From Paracoccus beibuensis (GTDB lineage: Bacteria; Pseudomonadota; Alphaproteobacteria; Rhodobacterales; Rhodobacteraceae): a DNA stretch of 64,000 nt. The notes below the pieces were generated by a model. That model was given only the letters and a program-made list of their open reading frames with translations, had not been told where the DNA came from and ran no database searches. The stretch is taken from NCBI RefSeq assembly GCF_026162625.1, contig NZ_JAOTBD010000007.1, forward strand, positions 85,639 to 149,638, given 5' to 3'. Below are positions 17,593 to 25,103 of this stretch, piece after piece. How positions within the stretch are numbered: the first letter of the stretch is position 1; the number at the start of each line of letters is the position of its first letter. The translations under genes and the position numbers were made by a program.

Positions 17593-18357
17593 ATGACATT
17601 GCTGGACCTGCTTGCAACCCATCCCTTGGACCTGCGCGACATCATCGCACTGGCCTGTCTGTTCGCGGCCTGGCTGGGCATCGGCTGGTTCACCGAGCGT
17701 CCGCCGGCGACGCGTCCGTCGGTCTCGGTTCTGATGAAAAGGTTCCGCCGGGAATGGCTGCGCCACTTCGTCAGCCGCGAGCCCCGGATCTTCGACGGCA
17801 ACATCCTTGCCAGCCTGCGCGAAGGCACGGCCTTCTTCGCGTCGGCCTGCATGATCGCGACCGGCGGCCTTCTGGCCCTGATCGGCAATGGCGAACGTCT
17901 GCGCAACATCGCCAGCGGGCTGGAACTGGCCCCCGCCGCCGACACGGAATGGGAGCTGCGGCTGCTGGTGACGATGTTCTTCGTGGTCAACGCATTCCTG
18001 AAGTTCGTGTGGGCGCACCGGCTGTTCGGCTATTGCGCGGTCATCATGGCCGCAGTTCCCAATGACCCCGACCACCCCGACGCGATGGAGCGTGCGATGC
18101 AGGCGGCCGACCTGAATATCACCGCCGCGCGCAGCTTCAACGCCGGGCTGCGCAGCGTCTACTTCGCGCTCGGCTCGCTCGGCTGGTTGATGGGCGCCTG
18201 GACCCTGCTGGTGGGAACGGCGATCGTGCTATGGGTCACCTGGCGGCGAGAGTTCGCCTCGACCTCCCGCCAAGTCATCCTGCGGTCGCTGCCGCCGCCT
18301 GCACTTTCCGGTCCCGTCGCACTGCGAACGCCAGAACAACGGCACCCGCAGCCGTAA
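17593..18357 (+). CDS. DUF599 family membrane protein
   Basis: A 254-residue protein with about four hydrophobic segments, matching the DUF599 family (RFRREWLRHFVSREPRIFDG loop, then FFASACMIATGGLLALIGNG and LLVTMFFVVNAFLKFVWAHR). The function of the family is unknown. It is divergent from glcD with an 87-bp gap. Its last 28 codons overlap the 3' end of the convergent MFS gene by 83 bp. The overlapping tail (from about residue 227) is proline-rich and probably not conserved. Confidence 0.85.
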   Translation: MTLLDLLATHPLDLRDIIALACLFAAWLGIGWFTERPPATRPSVSVLMKRFRREWLRHFVSREPRIFDGNILASLREGTAFFASACMIATGGLLALIGNGERLRNIASGLELAPAADTEWELRLLVTMFFVVNAFLKFVWAHRLFGYCAVIMAAVPNDPDHPDAMERAMQAADLNITAARSFNAGLRSVYFALGSLGWLMGAWTLLVGTAIVLWVTWRREFASTSRQVILRSLPPPALSGPVALRTPEQRHPQP

Positions 18358-19462
18358 GCGCCACGCCGACCAGTCCCGGCGCCCGCCAGCCCCAGCCGGC
18401 GGCCAAGGCCAGCCCCGCCAGGAACGGCCCCAGCGCATTGGCGGCGTTGAAGGCTGCGTGGTTCATCGCGGCGGCCATGTTCTGGGCAGAGCCTGCCACG
18501 TCCATCAGCCGCGTCTGCAGCGGGATCACCAGCCCGGCCCCCGCGGCAATCAGGAAGGACGAGAGCACCATCAGCGGCCAGTTGCCGACGGCCAGCGCCG
18601 CGAAGCCCTGCGTCGCGGCCATGGCGCCCAGCGACAGGAAGGCGGCGCGGTCGATGCCCACGATCTCGGTCACGCGTCCGGCGCCCCAGGTCCCAAGCGT
18701 GCCGCCGACGCCGAAGACCGCCAGCGTCAGCGGGATGGCCCAGCCCGGCGCGTCCGTCGTGGCAAGAATGCCCGCCGTCAGGAACGCATAGACCGCGAAC
18801 AGCCCGCCAAAGCCGATGGCGCCCACGGCCAGCACCCACAGCACGCGCGGGTTCTTCAGGGCGTGAAGCTCGTCCCAGGGGCGGGCATCGGGGTTGCCGC
18901 CGACGCGCGGCGCGACCCGCAGGATCAGCCAGGCCGAGAGCAGCGCCAGCAGGCCCGGCAGCGCAAATCCCCAGCGCCAGCCGATGCTCTGCCCCATCCA
19001 GCCGGCCAGCGGGACGCCCACGATATTCGCAACCGTCAGCCCAAGCAGCACGCGCGCCACGCCTCGGGCCCTCTGCCCTGCCGGCAGCGCATCCGCGGCA
19101 TAGAGCATCGCAACGCCCAGGAAGCCGCCATGCGGCAGGCCCGCCAGAAAGCGCGTGCCCGTGAGCAGGGCCAGCCCCGGCATGACCGCTGCCAGAAGGT
19201 TCACCGCCCCATAGAACGCCATCAGCGCCGCCAGATAGCGCCTGCGAGGCAGCCGCGCCCCCAGGATCGCGGTCAGGGGCGCACCCACGACGACGCCAAG
19301 CGCATACGCGCTGATGACGTGACCGGCCTGAGGTTCCGTCAGGGACAGGTCGGCGGCGAAGAAGGGCAGAAGGCCCATCGCCGCGAATTCCGAAGTGCCG
19401 ATGGCAAAGGCGCCAAGCGCCAGCGCCAGGATCGCGGCGCGGAAATCGGGTGTCTGCGTCAT
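18275..19462 (-). CDS. MFS transporter, DHA1 (AraJ/PbuE-like) family
   Basis: A 395-residue, 12-helix carrier from ATG 19462, which is preceded by AGGAG six bases upstream. The frame extends to 19516 without a better site. Family signatures are LALGAFAIGTSEFAAMGLLP in helix 1 and GARLPRRRYLAAL in the loop 2-3 motif. Relatives export drugs, sugars or purines. The substrate cannot be inferred. It overlaps the convergent DUF599 gene by 83 bp at the 3' ends. Confidence 0.88.
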   Translation of the reverse strand: MTQTPDFRAAILALALGAFAIGTSEFAAMGLLPFFAADLSLTEPQAGHVISAYALGVVVGAPLTAILGARLPRRRYLAALMAFYGAVNLLAAVMPGLALLTGTRFLAGLPHGGFLGVAMLYAADALPAGQRARGVARVLLGLTVANIVGVPLAGWMGQSIGWRWGFALPGLLALLSAWLILRVAPRVGGNPDARPWDELHALKNPRVLWVLAVGAIGFGGLFAVYAFLTAGILATTDAPGWAIPLTLAVFGVGGTLGTWGAGRVTEIVGIDRAAFLSLGAMAATQGFAALAVGNWPLMVLSSFLIAAGAGLVIPLQTRLMDVAGSAQNMAAAMNHAAFNAANALGPFLAGLALAAGWGWRAPGLVGVALTAAGAVVLAFAVRRDRKVQAAAATAG

Positions 19463-19558
19463 GCTCGCTCCTGCGTGGATGTTAGCCCTCACACCAGCTT
19501 GCGCGGGCTTTGGCAAGAGCCGCAGCCGGATGTCAGGGTTGCATCATGCGCAAGGCGC

Positions 19559-19957
19559 CTACAGCAGTCCCCGCTTGACCATGATCCAGATCGCCACGGC
19601 CGCCAGGACCAGCAGCCCGAAGATGACCGAGGCGGTGAAGCTGATCGCCCGGCCCTGCCAGCGCGCGATCGCTCCCAACGGCTGCAGATGCGCCAGAAGG
19701 GCGGCGTGGTCGCGGGCCAGCGCCTCGAGCGGCAGTTGCCGCGCCACGCGGGGCTGCGCCGCCTGCAGGTCCGCCTGCGCCAGCCGCGCCGCGCGACGCC
19801 GCAGCCGGGTCGGCAGCGCCCCGCCCCGCCGCTTCAGCATCGCCGCCAGCGGCGGCCGTTCGCCACGACGGGCTCCGCCGAACCGCGAGGCCATCAGCAC
19901 GGCGACCTCGTCCGCCATGCGGGGAATGTCCTCGAAACTGTCTGCGCTGCGCGTCAT
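19559..19957 (-). CDS. Small tail-anchored membrane protein of unknown function
   Basis: A 132-residue protein with no family that I recognise. Residues 1-100 are soluble, rich in Arg, Ala and Leu, and probably helical (RRRAARLAQADLQAAQPRVA). One C-terminal transmembrane segment follows (SFTASVIFGLLVLAAVAIWI) with a basic end (MVKRGLL). The topology suggests an inner-membrane tail anchor with the domain in the cytoplasm. Codon use fits a real gene. It is flanked by an exporter gene and a divergent esterase gene. Confidence 0.7.
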   Translation of the reverse strand: MTRSADSFEDIPRMADEVAVLMASRFGGARRGERPPLAAMLKRRGGALPTRLRRRAARLAQADLQAAQPRVARQLPLEALARDHAALLAHLQPLGAIARWQGRAISFTASVIFGLLVLAAVAIWIMVKRGLL

Positions 19958-20011
19958 GGCGGCAATCTAGACGGGATGGCGGCCCGGCGCCAGACGCCGT
20001 AAGCTGGCGTC

Positions 20012-20797
20012 ATGAAGCTTCATCACGTCATCTCCGGCCCCTCCGACGGGCTGCCCGTCCTTCTGGTCCACGGTCTCTTTGGCCAGGGCCGCAACCTTGG
20101 CGCCCAGGCCCGCAGGCTGGCCGAGACGCGGCCGGTGGTCACCGTGGATCTGCGCAACCACGGCGAAAGCCCGCATGACGCCGATGCGGGCTATGCCGCA
20201 CTGGCCGGGGACTTGGCCGGGCTAATCGCGGACCTGGGCGGGCGCGTCGACCTTGTCGGCCACTCCATGGGCGGCAAGGCCGCGATGGTGCTGGCGCTGA
20301 CGCAACCGGCGCTGGTCCGGCGGCTGGTCGTGATGGACATCGCGCCGCTGGCGTATCACCACGACCAGACGCCCCACATCGACGCGATGGAGGGGCTGGA
20401 CTTGACCGGCATCACCCGCCGCAGCCAAGCCGACCAGGCGCTGGCGCAGCGCGTGAACGATCCGGGCGTTCGCGCCTTCCTGCTGCAGAGCCTTGACCTG
20501 AAGGAGAGCCCGCCGGTCTGGCGGCTGAGCCTGCCGGCGCTGCGCCAGCAGATGCCGCAGATCGTCGGCTGGCCGGACGACCTGCCTCGCGGCACCTTCA
20601 CCGGCAAGGCGATGGCGCTGCGGGGCGCGCGGTCCGACTATGTCGGTGACGCCGGAGAGGCCGCCCTGCGCCAGTTCTTTCCGCAGGTGCGCGTCGTCAC
20701 CTTGAAGGACGCAGGCCATTGGCTGCATGCCGACGCGCCCGAGGCCGTGGCCGAGACCCTCGCGGCCTTCCTGGGCGACGGGCGGGATCGCGCCTGA
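20012..20797 (+). CDS. Alpha/beta hydrolase, YbfF-like esterase
   Basis: A 261-residue alpha/beta-fold hydrolase. The oxyanion-hole motif is LVHGLFGQGRNLGAQARRLA near residue 18, and the nucleophile elbow GHSMGGKAAM has Ser at about residue 88. The catalytic His is in DAGHWLHADAPE near 235. The HGLFG and VDLRNHGESPH motifs match the YbfF/EPHX-like esterase group, which act on short acyl or acyl-CoA substrates. The physiological substrate is unknown. It appears monocistronic. Confidence 0.88.
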   Translation: MKLHHVISGPSDGLPVLLVHGLFGQGRNLGAQARRLAETRPVVTVDLRNHGESPHDADAGYAALAGDLAGLIADLGGRVDLVGHSMGGKAAMVLALTQPALVRRLVVMDIAPLAYHHDQTPHIDAMEGLDLTGITRRSQADQALAQRVNDPGVRAFLLQSLDLKESPPVWRLSLPALRQQMPQIVGWPDDLPRGTFTGKAMALRGARSDYVGDAGEAALRQFFPQVRVVTLKDAGHWLHADAPEAVAETLAAFLGDGRDRA

Positions 20798-21166
20798 CAC
20801 GCGATCCCTTGGTTGGGCCCAAGGGAACGGTCGCGGCAGGGCGGTCTCGTTTGCCGACGGCAGAACCCGCTTGAGAAGGCGACCTGCTGCTTCGTGCAGC
20901 CCATTGTGACCGCGACCTCAAGGGGCTTCTGTGCCCGATTTCACAGTCGTCGCATTGTTGGGGATGTCGCGATGATCCTTACCGAACTGGCCGAACAGAG
21001 CCTTCATCCGGGCACCGTCGCCGCCGGAGAGGAAGCCCCACCACGTGATCTGCGTGACGGAAGGTCCGCGCCTGACTGGGGCGCTGACTGCTGGCAGATA
21101 ACGGCGGTCTTGCGGGAACCGGGGCCGGCAAGGGCGAAGCAGACTTGATGCCAGCAAGCCACGCCC
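20798..21166. other. Intergenic region containing a gene scrap
   Basis: No complete gene is supported between the esterase and the lipoprotein gene. A minus-strand segment at 20918-21060 looks like the 5' end of a sugar-type ABC binding protein and is listed separately. The remainder shows nothing I recognise. Confidence 0.4.
20918..21060 (-). pseudogene. Remnant of an ABC-transporter substrate-binding protein
   Basis: About 47 codons read VTQITWWGFLSGGDGARMKA and then LFGQFGKDHRDI...NNATTV before a stop at 20918. This resembles the N-terminal part of mature extracellular solute-binding proteins for sugars (ITWWDFLSGGDG...F NKEHPDI pattern). No signal peptide precedes it and the remaining 350 or so residues are absent, so it is a scrap. 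The match is by eye, and chance similarity is possible. Confidence 0.45.
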
Positions 21167-21472
21167 TCAGCACCGCAGGTTCACCCGCGCCACCGCCGAA
21201 TTGGGCCCGCCCACCGGCCGCCAGCTGCGGGCGACCGGCGCGCATCCCGTCGCCTCTCCGGCGGCGCGGATCATCCGGTCGGGAACGGCCCCCAACTCGG
21301 CGCGGGACAGGCGGTCGAGGCGAATCACCTGCGCCTCGTTTCCGCGGCGATAGACCGCGAACCGGGTCCCCTCGATCACGGCATCCAAGCGCGGCGCGCC
21401 GAGGAAATCAGGCGACGGGGTCGTGCACGCCACGAGAAGCGGCAAAAGGATCAGGCAAAGCATCCGCATCAT
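21167..21472 (-). CDS. Small putative lipoprotein
   Basis: A 101-residue protein with a lipoprotein signal: a short basic start, hydrophobic LCLILLPLLVAC and the lipobox Cys at residue 16. The mature part of about 85 residues contains two further Cys and the segment AVYRRGNEAQVIRLDRLSRA. It belongs to no family that I can name, though similar small lipoproteins occur in Rhodobacteraceae. It lies 34 bp downstream of zapA on the same strand and may be co-transcribed. Confidence 0.7.
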   Translation of the reverse strand: MMRMLCLILLPLLVACTTPSPDFLGAPRLDAVIEGTRFAVYRRGNEAQVIRLDRLSRAELGAVPDRMIRAAGEATGCAPVARSWRPVGGPNSAVARVNLRC

Positions 21473-21506
21473 GCGCGAAGCATCGCAGCGACAGCTTAAC
21501 GAAGCG

Positions 21507-21866
21507 TTACTTCTGCTGCTCTTCCAGGCGGTCTGCCAGCGATTCGGCCCGTGCCGCCAGTTCTGCCATCGCCTCGCGCAGGTCGGAGGGGATCACCGGC
21601 ACCTCGACCCGGGGCGGGTTCTGCTGCAGGCGGCTTACGTGGCGCTCGGCCTTCTCGGCACGCTCCTCCAGCGTGGCGTAACGGTCGGCCAGCATCAGCC
21701 CGGCCAGCAGCAGCAGCCGCGGCTCTGGCACCCGGCCCGCCTGGTCCAGGATCTGGCGCGCCTCGTCGTCCAGGATCTGGGCGGCGCGCTGCAGCAGCCG
21801 CTCCTCGCCGTCCTGGGCACCGACGCGATATTCCTTGTGTCCGATGGTGAATTCGACCTCGGCCAT
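21507..21866 (-). CDS. zapA: Cell division protein ZapA
   Basis: A 119-residue ZapA from ATG 21866. It has the N-terminal beta-rich head (AEVEFTIGHKEYRVGAQDGE), the LAGLMLADRYATLEERAEKA helix and a C-terminal coiled coil (REAMAELAARAESLADRLEE). ZapA tetramers bundle FtsZ filaments at midcell. It starts one base after the stop codon of the upstream coiled-coil gene, so the two are translated from one message. The longer frame to 21920 overlaps that gene and lacks a ribosome site. Confidence 0.93.
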   Translation of the reverse strand: MAEVEFTIGHKEYRVGAQDGEERLLQRAAQILDDEARQILDQAGRVPEPRLLLLAGLMLADRYATLEERAEKAERHVSRLQQNPPRVEVPVIPSDLREAMAELAARAESLADRLEEQQK

Positions 21867-21867
21867 G

Positions 21868-22356
21868 TCAGACCCCCTTGTCTTCGCCAGCGGTTGCAGC
21901 AGGCGCCGCGGCCGGATCATTCGCCAGCAGGCGCTCGAGCTCGGTCATGATCTCGCTCATCTGCGCCATCTCGGTTTCCCGGGCGGCGCGCAGGGCCGAG
22001 ATCTCGGCCTCCAGCGCCTCGCGCCGCTCGTCCTCTCCGACGCCGCCGGTCTGGTCGGCATCGATCAGGTTGCGGTTCGCGGCCATCAGCTCCTCGTTGG
22101 CGGCGGACAGTCGGGCCGATTGCTCGGTCGCCGTGTCCAGACGCGCCTGCAGGTCCGCGTCGCCCCTTGGCTGGCGCCCCTCGGACAGCTGGCGTTTAAG
22201 ATCGGCGTTGCGGCTTTCGGCGTCGGCGAGGCGGCGGGTCAGGTCCGCCAGCGCATCCGGGTCGCCGCCGTCGCGCGCCGGCCTTGCGTCCAGCAGCTTG
22301 TCCATGCGGTCAAGCGCGGCACTGAGCCGGCGTTCGCTGGCGGTGATGTCGCTCAT
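21868..22356 (-). CDS. zauP: Coiled-coil protein upstream of zapA, probable ZauP-type partner
   Basis: A 162-residue, highly charged protein that is nearly all predicted coiled coil (SERRLSAALDRMDKLLDARP, LTRRLADAESRNADLKRQL, SAANEELMAANRNL, AEISALRAARETEMAQMSEI). It has no signal peptide or membrane segment. In Caulobacter a coiled-coil protein named ZauP is encoded next to ZapA, binds it and helps FtsZ bundling. I infer the same role from position, size and composition. The name is tentative. The gene lies directly before zapA. Confidence 0.7.
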   Translation of the reverse strand: MSDITASERRLSAALDRMDKLLDARPARDGGDPDALADLTRRLADAESRNADLKRQLSEGRQPRGDADLQARLDTATEQSARLSAANEELMAANRNLIDADQTGGVGEDERREALEAEISALRAARETEMAQMSEIMTELERLLANDPAAAPAATAGEDKGV

Positions 22357-22461
22357 CGGCGTCGGTCCTTCGATAGCGTTTCATGGGTTTCTGGCACCCT
22401 CGGACCGATATGACAAGGACGGCCGGCAAAAGCCGCCCGTCCCCTGCGCGTCACCGCGTGA

Positions 22462-24237
22462 TCAGGCAAGTTCCCGCCGTTCGGCCATCAGCCCCTGCAC
22501 CAGCGCATAGCAGGCGCCCAGAAGCACGATGGTGAACGGAAACCCGGTCGAAACCGCCATCGCCTGCAGCGCAACAAGGCCGCCGCCCAGCAGAAGCGCG
22601 ATGGCGATCAGCCCCTCGGCGCTGACCCAGAAGATCCGCTGCGGCACCGGCGCGTTCACCTTGCCCCCCGCCGCGATCGTGTCGATCACCAGTGACCCGG
22701 AATCCGAGGATGTGACGAAGAACACGATCACCAGGGTGATGCCCACGAAGCTGGTGATCGACGACAGCGGCAGCTGCGCCAGCATCTGGAACAACTCCAG
22801 CTCCAGCGGGGCCTCGGTGATGCCCAAGAAGCCGCCAAGCGTGATGTCGATGGCCGTGCCGCCAAGTGCCGTCATCCACAGCACCGAGATCAGCGACGGT
22901 ACGATCAGCACGGCGACCAGGAACTGCCGCACGGTCCGGCCGCGCGACACGCGGGCGATGAACATGCCGACGAAGGGTGACCAGCTGATCCACCATGCCC
23001 AATAGAACGCCGTCCAGCCCTGGCGGAAATTGTCGTCCGTCCGACCGAAGGGGTTCGACAGCGGGATCAGGTCCGCGGCATAGGTGCGCAGGTTGCCGAA
23101 GAACCCCGTCAGGATCGTCGCCGTAGGGCCGACGGAGATGACGAAGACCAGCAGCAGCACGGCCAGCAGCATGTTCAGCTCGGACAGGCGCTTGACCCCC
23201 TTCTCGACCCCCAGCACGACCGAGGCGCCAGCCACCATCGTGATCAGCACGATCAGGACGATCCGCGTCAGGTTGCTGTCGGAGATGCCGAACAGGAAGG
23301 CCAGTCCCGCCGTCGCCTGCTGTGCACCCAGCCCCAGCGAGGTCGCAAGCCCGAAGATCGTCGCAAGCACGGCGACGATGTCGATGATGTGGCCGGGCCA
23401 GCCCCAGACGCGTTCCCCGAAGATCGGATAGAACACCGACCGCAGGGTCAGCGGCAGGCCCTTGTTATAGGCGAAAAGCCCAAGCGCCAGTGCCACCACC
23501 GCATAGATCGCCCAAGGGTGCAGGCCCCAGTGGAAGATCGTCGCGGCCATCGCCAGCCGCCGCGCCGCTAGTGGATCACCCTCTGCCCCGGCAAGCGGCG
23601 CCCAGTCCGTCCTGACGCCGTTTTCGACCACAGGGCCGCCCAAGGCAGCCTCGAAGTGGCCCAAGGGTTCGCTGACACCATAGAACATCAGCCCGATGCC
23701 CATGCCTGCCGCAAACAGCATCGCGAACCAGCCCATCAGTCCGAAATCGGGCGTGGCGTCGGGACCGCCGAGGCGGATCGCACCAAGCGGAGATACGATC
23801 AGCGCCAGGCACAGCAGCACGAAGATATTGCCCGCAATCAGGAAGAACCAGTCAAGGTTCCCCGTCAGCCCGTCGCGCATCCCGCCGAACACGGGACCCA
23901 GTTGCTCGGGAAAGATCAAAGTGGCTGCGGTGAACAGCACCACTGCGGCTGCCGACACGCCGAAGACCGGGTTGTGTATGTCGAAGGCGAACGGGGCCGT
24001 CCCCTCGATATTGTCCTGACCGATGGTATAGTCGGTCTCGATGATTTCCGTCGGCCCTTCGGGCTCGGGCAGCGCCTCGAGGCTGGCGTCCGCTTCGGCC
24101 ACTGGCAGCGGGGGCGCAGGTAGCGGCTTATTGGGTTTGGCCGGAAAGCGGCCGCTCAGCGCGTCCTGTTCGCGCGCATCCCGAGGATTGCGTGCGTCAC
24201 GCGTTCCCGGCGATTGGCTTGTGGGTTTCTTCGTCAT
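22462..24237 (-). CDS. BCCT-family betaine/choline/carnitine-type transporter
   Basis: A 591-residue secondary carrier with 12 transmembrane helices. The glycine-rich motif AAGMGIGLMFYGVSEPLGH and the substrate-box segment FYWAWWISWSPFVGMFIARV are diagnostic of BCCT proteins such as BetP, CaiT and BetT. Residues 1-90 form an unusually long cytosolic N-terminus rich in Pro, Ala and acidic residues. The C-terminal tail is short. BetP-type osmosensing uses the terminal tails, but that is only a suggestion here. ATG 24237 has AAAGG upstream. It is divergent from the ktrA-type gene. Confidence 0.92.
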   Translation of the reverse strand: MTKKPTSQSPGTRDARNPRDAREQDALSGRFPAKPNKPLPAPPLPVAEADASLEALPEPEGPTEIIETDYTIGQDNIEGTAPFAFDIHNPVFGVSAAAVVLFTAATLIFPEQLGPVFGGMRDGLTGNLDWFFLIAGNIFVLLCLALIVSPLGAIRLGGPDATPDFGLMGWFAMLFAAGMGIGLMFYGVSEPLGHFEAALGGPVVENGVRTDWAPLAGAEGDPLAARRLAMAATIFHWGLHPWAIYAVVALALGLFAYNKGLPLTLRSVFYPIFGERVWGWPGHIIDIVAVLATIFGLATSLGLGAQQATAGLAFLFGISDSNLTRIVLIVLITMVAGASVVLGVEKGVKRLSELNMLLAVLLLVFVISVGPTATILTGFFGNLRTYAADLIPLSNPFGRTDDNFRQGWTAFYWAWWISWSPFVGMFIARVSRGRTVRQFLVAVLIVPSLISVLWMTALGGTAIDITLGGFLGITEAPLELELFQMLAQLPLSSITSFVGITLVIVFFVTSSDSGSLVIDTIAAGGKVNAPVPQRIFWVSAEGLIAIALLLGGGLVALQAMAVSTGFPFTIVLLGACYALVQGLMAERRELA

Positions 24238-24446
24238 CGTCGCCTTTCATTTCGGAGTCCTGCCGGGCGTCGGCCCCGACACCGGGGCCTTGGCCCCGCG
24301 GCCGTTGCGGGCATAACAGGGCAAGCTATCTCACATTTCCGTCACATTGGCCACTGGCCAAGTTCGGCGCCGCGACGTCCCAGCTTGACTTCGACTTGCG
24401 CACAGATGAAGCATCCCGACGTTTTGCCTGTTGCAAGAGGTCCCTT

Positions 24447-25103
24447 ATGGGAAGAGTGAGTCGCAGCTTCGTCGTCATCGGCCTTGGCGCCTTCGGCAGC
24501 GTAGTCGCCTCGGAACTGGCGCGTTTCGGCAACCAGGTGCTCGGCATCGACAAGGACCCTCGGCGGGTTTCGATGCTGGCGGACCAGCTGCCGTCGGTCG
24601 CCATTCTCGACGCCTCGGACGAGGGCGCGCTGCGCGAGGCCGGCGTCGACCGCTATGACGTCGGCCTGGTGTCGATCGGCAACGACCTCGAAAACAGCGT
24701 CATCGCGGCTATGAACCTGCGCCTGATCGGCGTTGGCACTATCTGGGCCAAGGCCGAAAGCCGCACCCACCACCGCATTCTGTCCAAGATCGGCGCCGAC
24801 CGCGTGATCCTGCCGGGGCTGGAGATGGGGCGCCATGCCGCTCAGATGCTGAACAACCCGGCGGTGCAGGACTATGTCGCGCTTGGCAACGGCTTTTCAG
24901 TCGTGAACCTGATGATCCCGCTGCGCCTCTCTGGCCGCAAGCTGTCCGACCTGCATATCGACAGCGGGATCGAGGTTCTGGGCATGATGCGGGGAACAGA
25001 ATATCGGTCGACCCGCGACGACGACCCGGTGCTGCAGACGAACGACCGCCTGCTGCTGCTGGGCAAGCGGGTGGACCTGACCCGCTTCGGCGATCAGCTG
25101 TGA
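24447..25103 (+). CDS. ktrA: Potassium uptake regulatory subunit KtrA/TrkA type
   Basis: A 218-residue RCK protein from ATG 24447. The longer frame upstream overlaps the BCCT gene region. The Rossmann-fold TrkA-N domain begins FVVIGLGAFGSVVASELARF (GxGxxG motif), and the acidic residue at the end of strand 2 is in LGIDKD. The TrkA-C domain follows from about residue 140 (LSGRKLSDLHI, DRLLLLGKR). It binds ATP/ADP or NAD and gates the partner channel. The stop overlaps the GTG start of the ktrB-type gene. Confidence 0.9.
   Translation: MGRVSRSFVVIGLGAFGSVVASELARFGNQVLGIDKDPRRVSMLADQLPSVAILDASDEGALREAGVDRYDVGLVSIGNDLENSVIAAMNLRLIGVGTIWAKAESRTHHRILSKIGADRVILPGLEMGRHAAQMLNNPAVQDYVALGNGFSVVNLMIPLRLSGRKLSDLHIDSGIEVLGMMRGTEYRSTRDDDPVLQTNDRLLLLGKRVDLTRFGDQL

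Noticed and set aside
21473..21506. A possible 6S RNA next to zapA
   Set aside because: The gap downstream of zapA is only 34 bases and cannot hold it.
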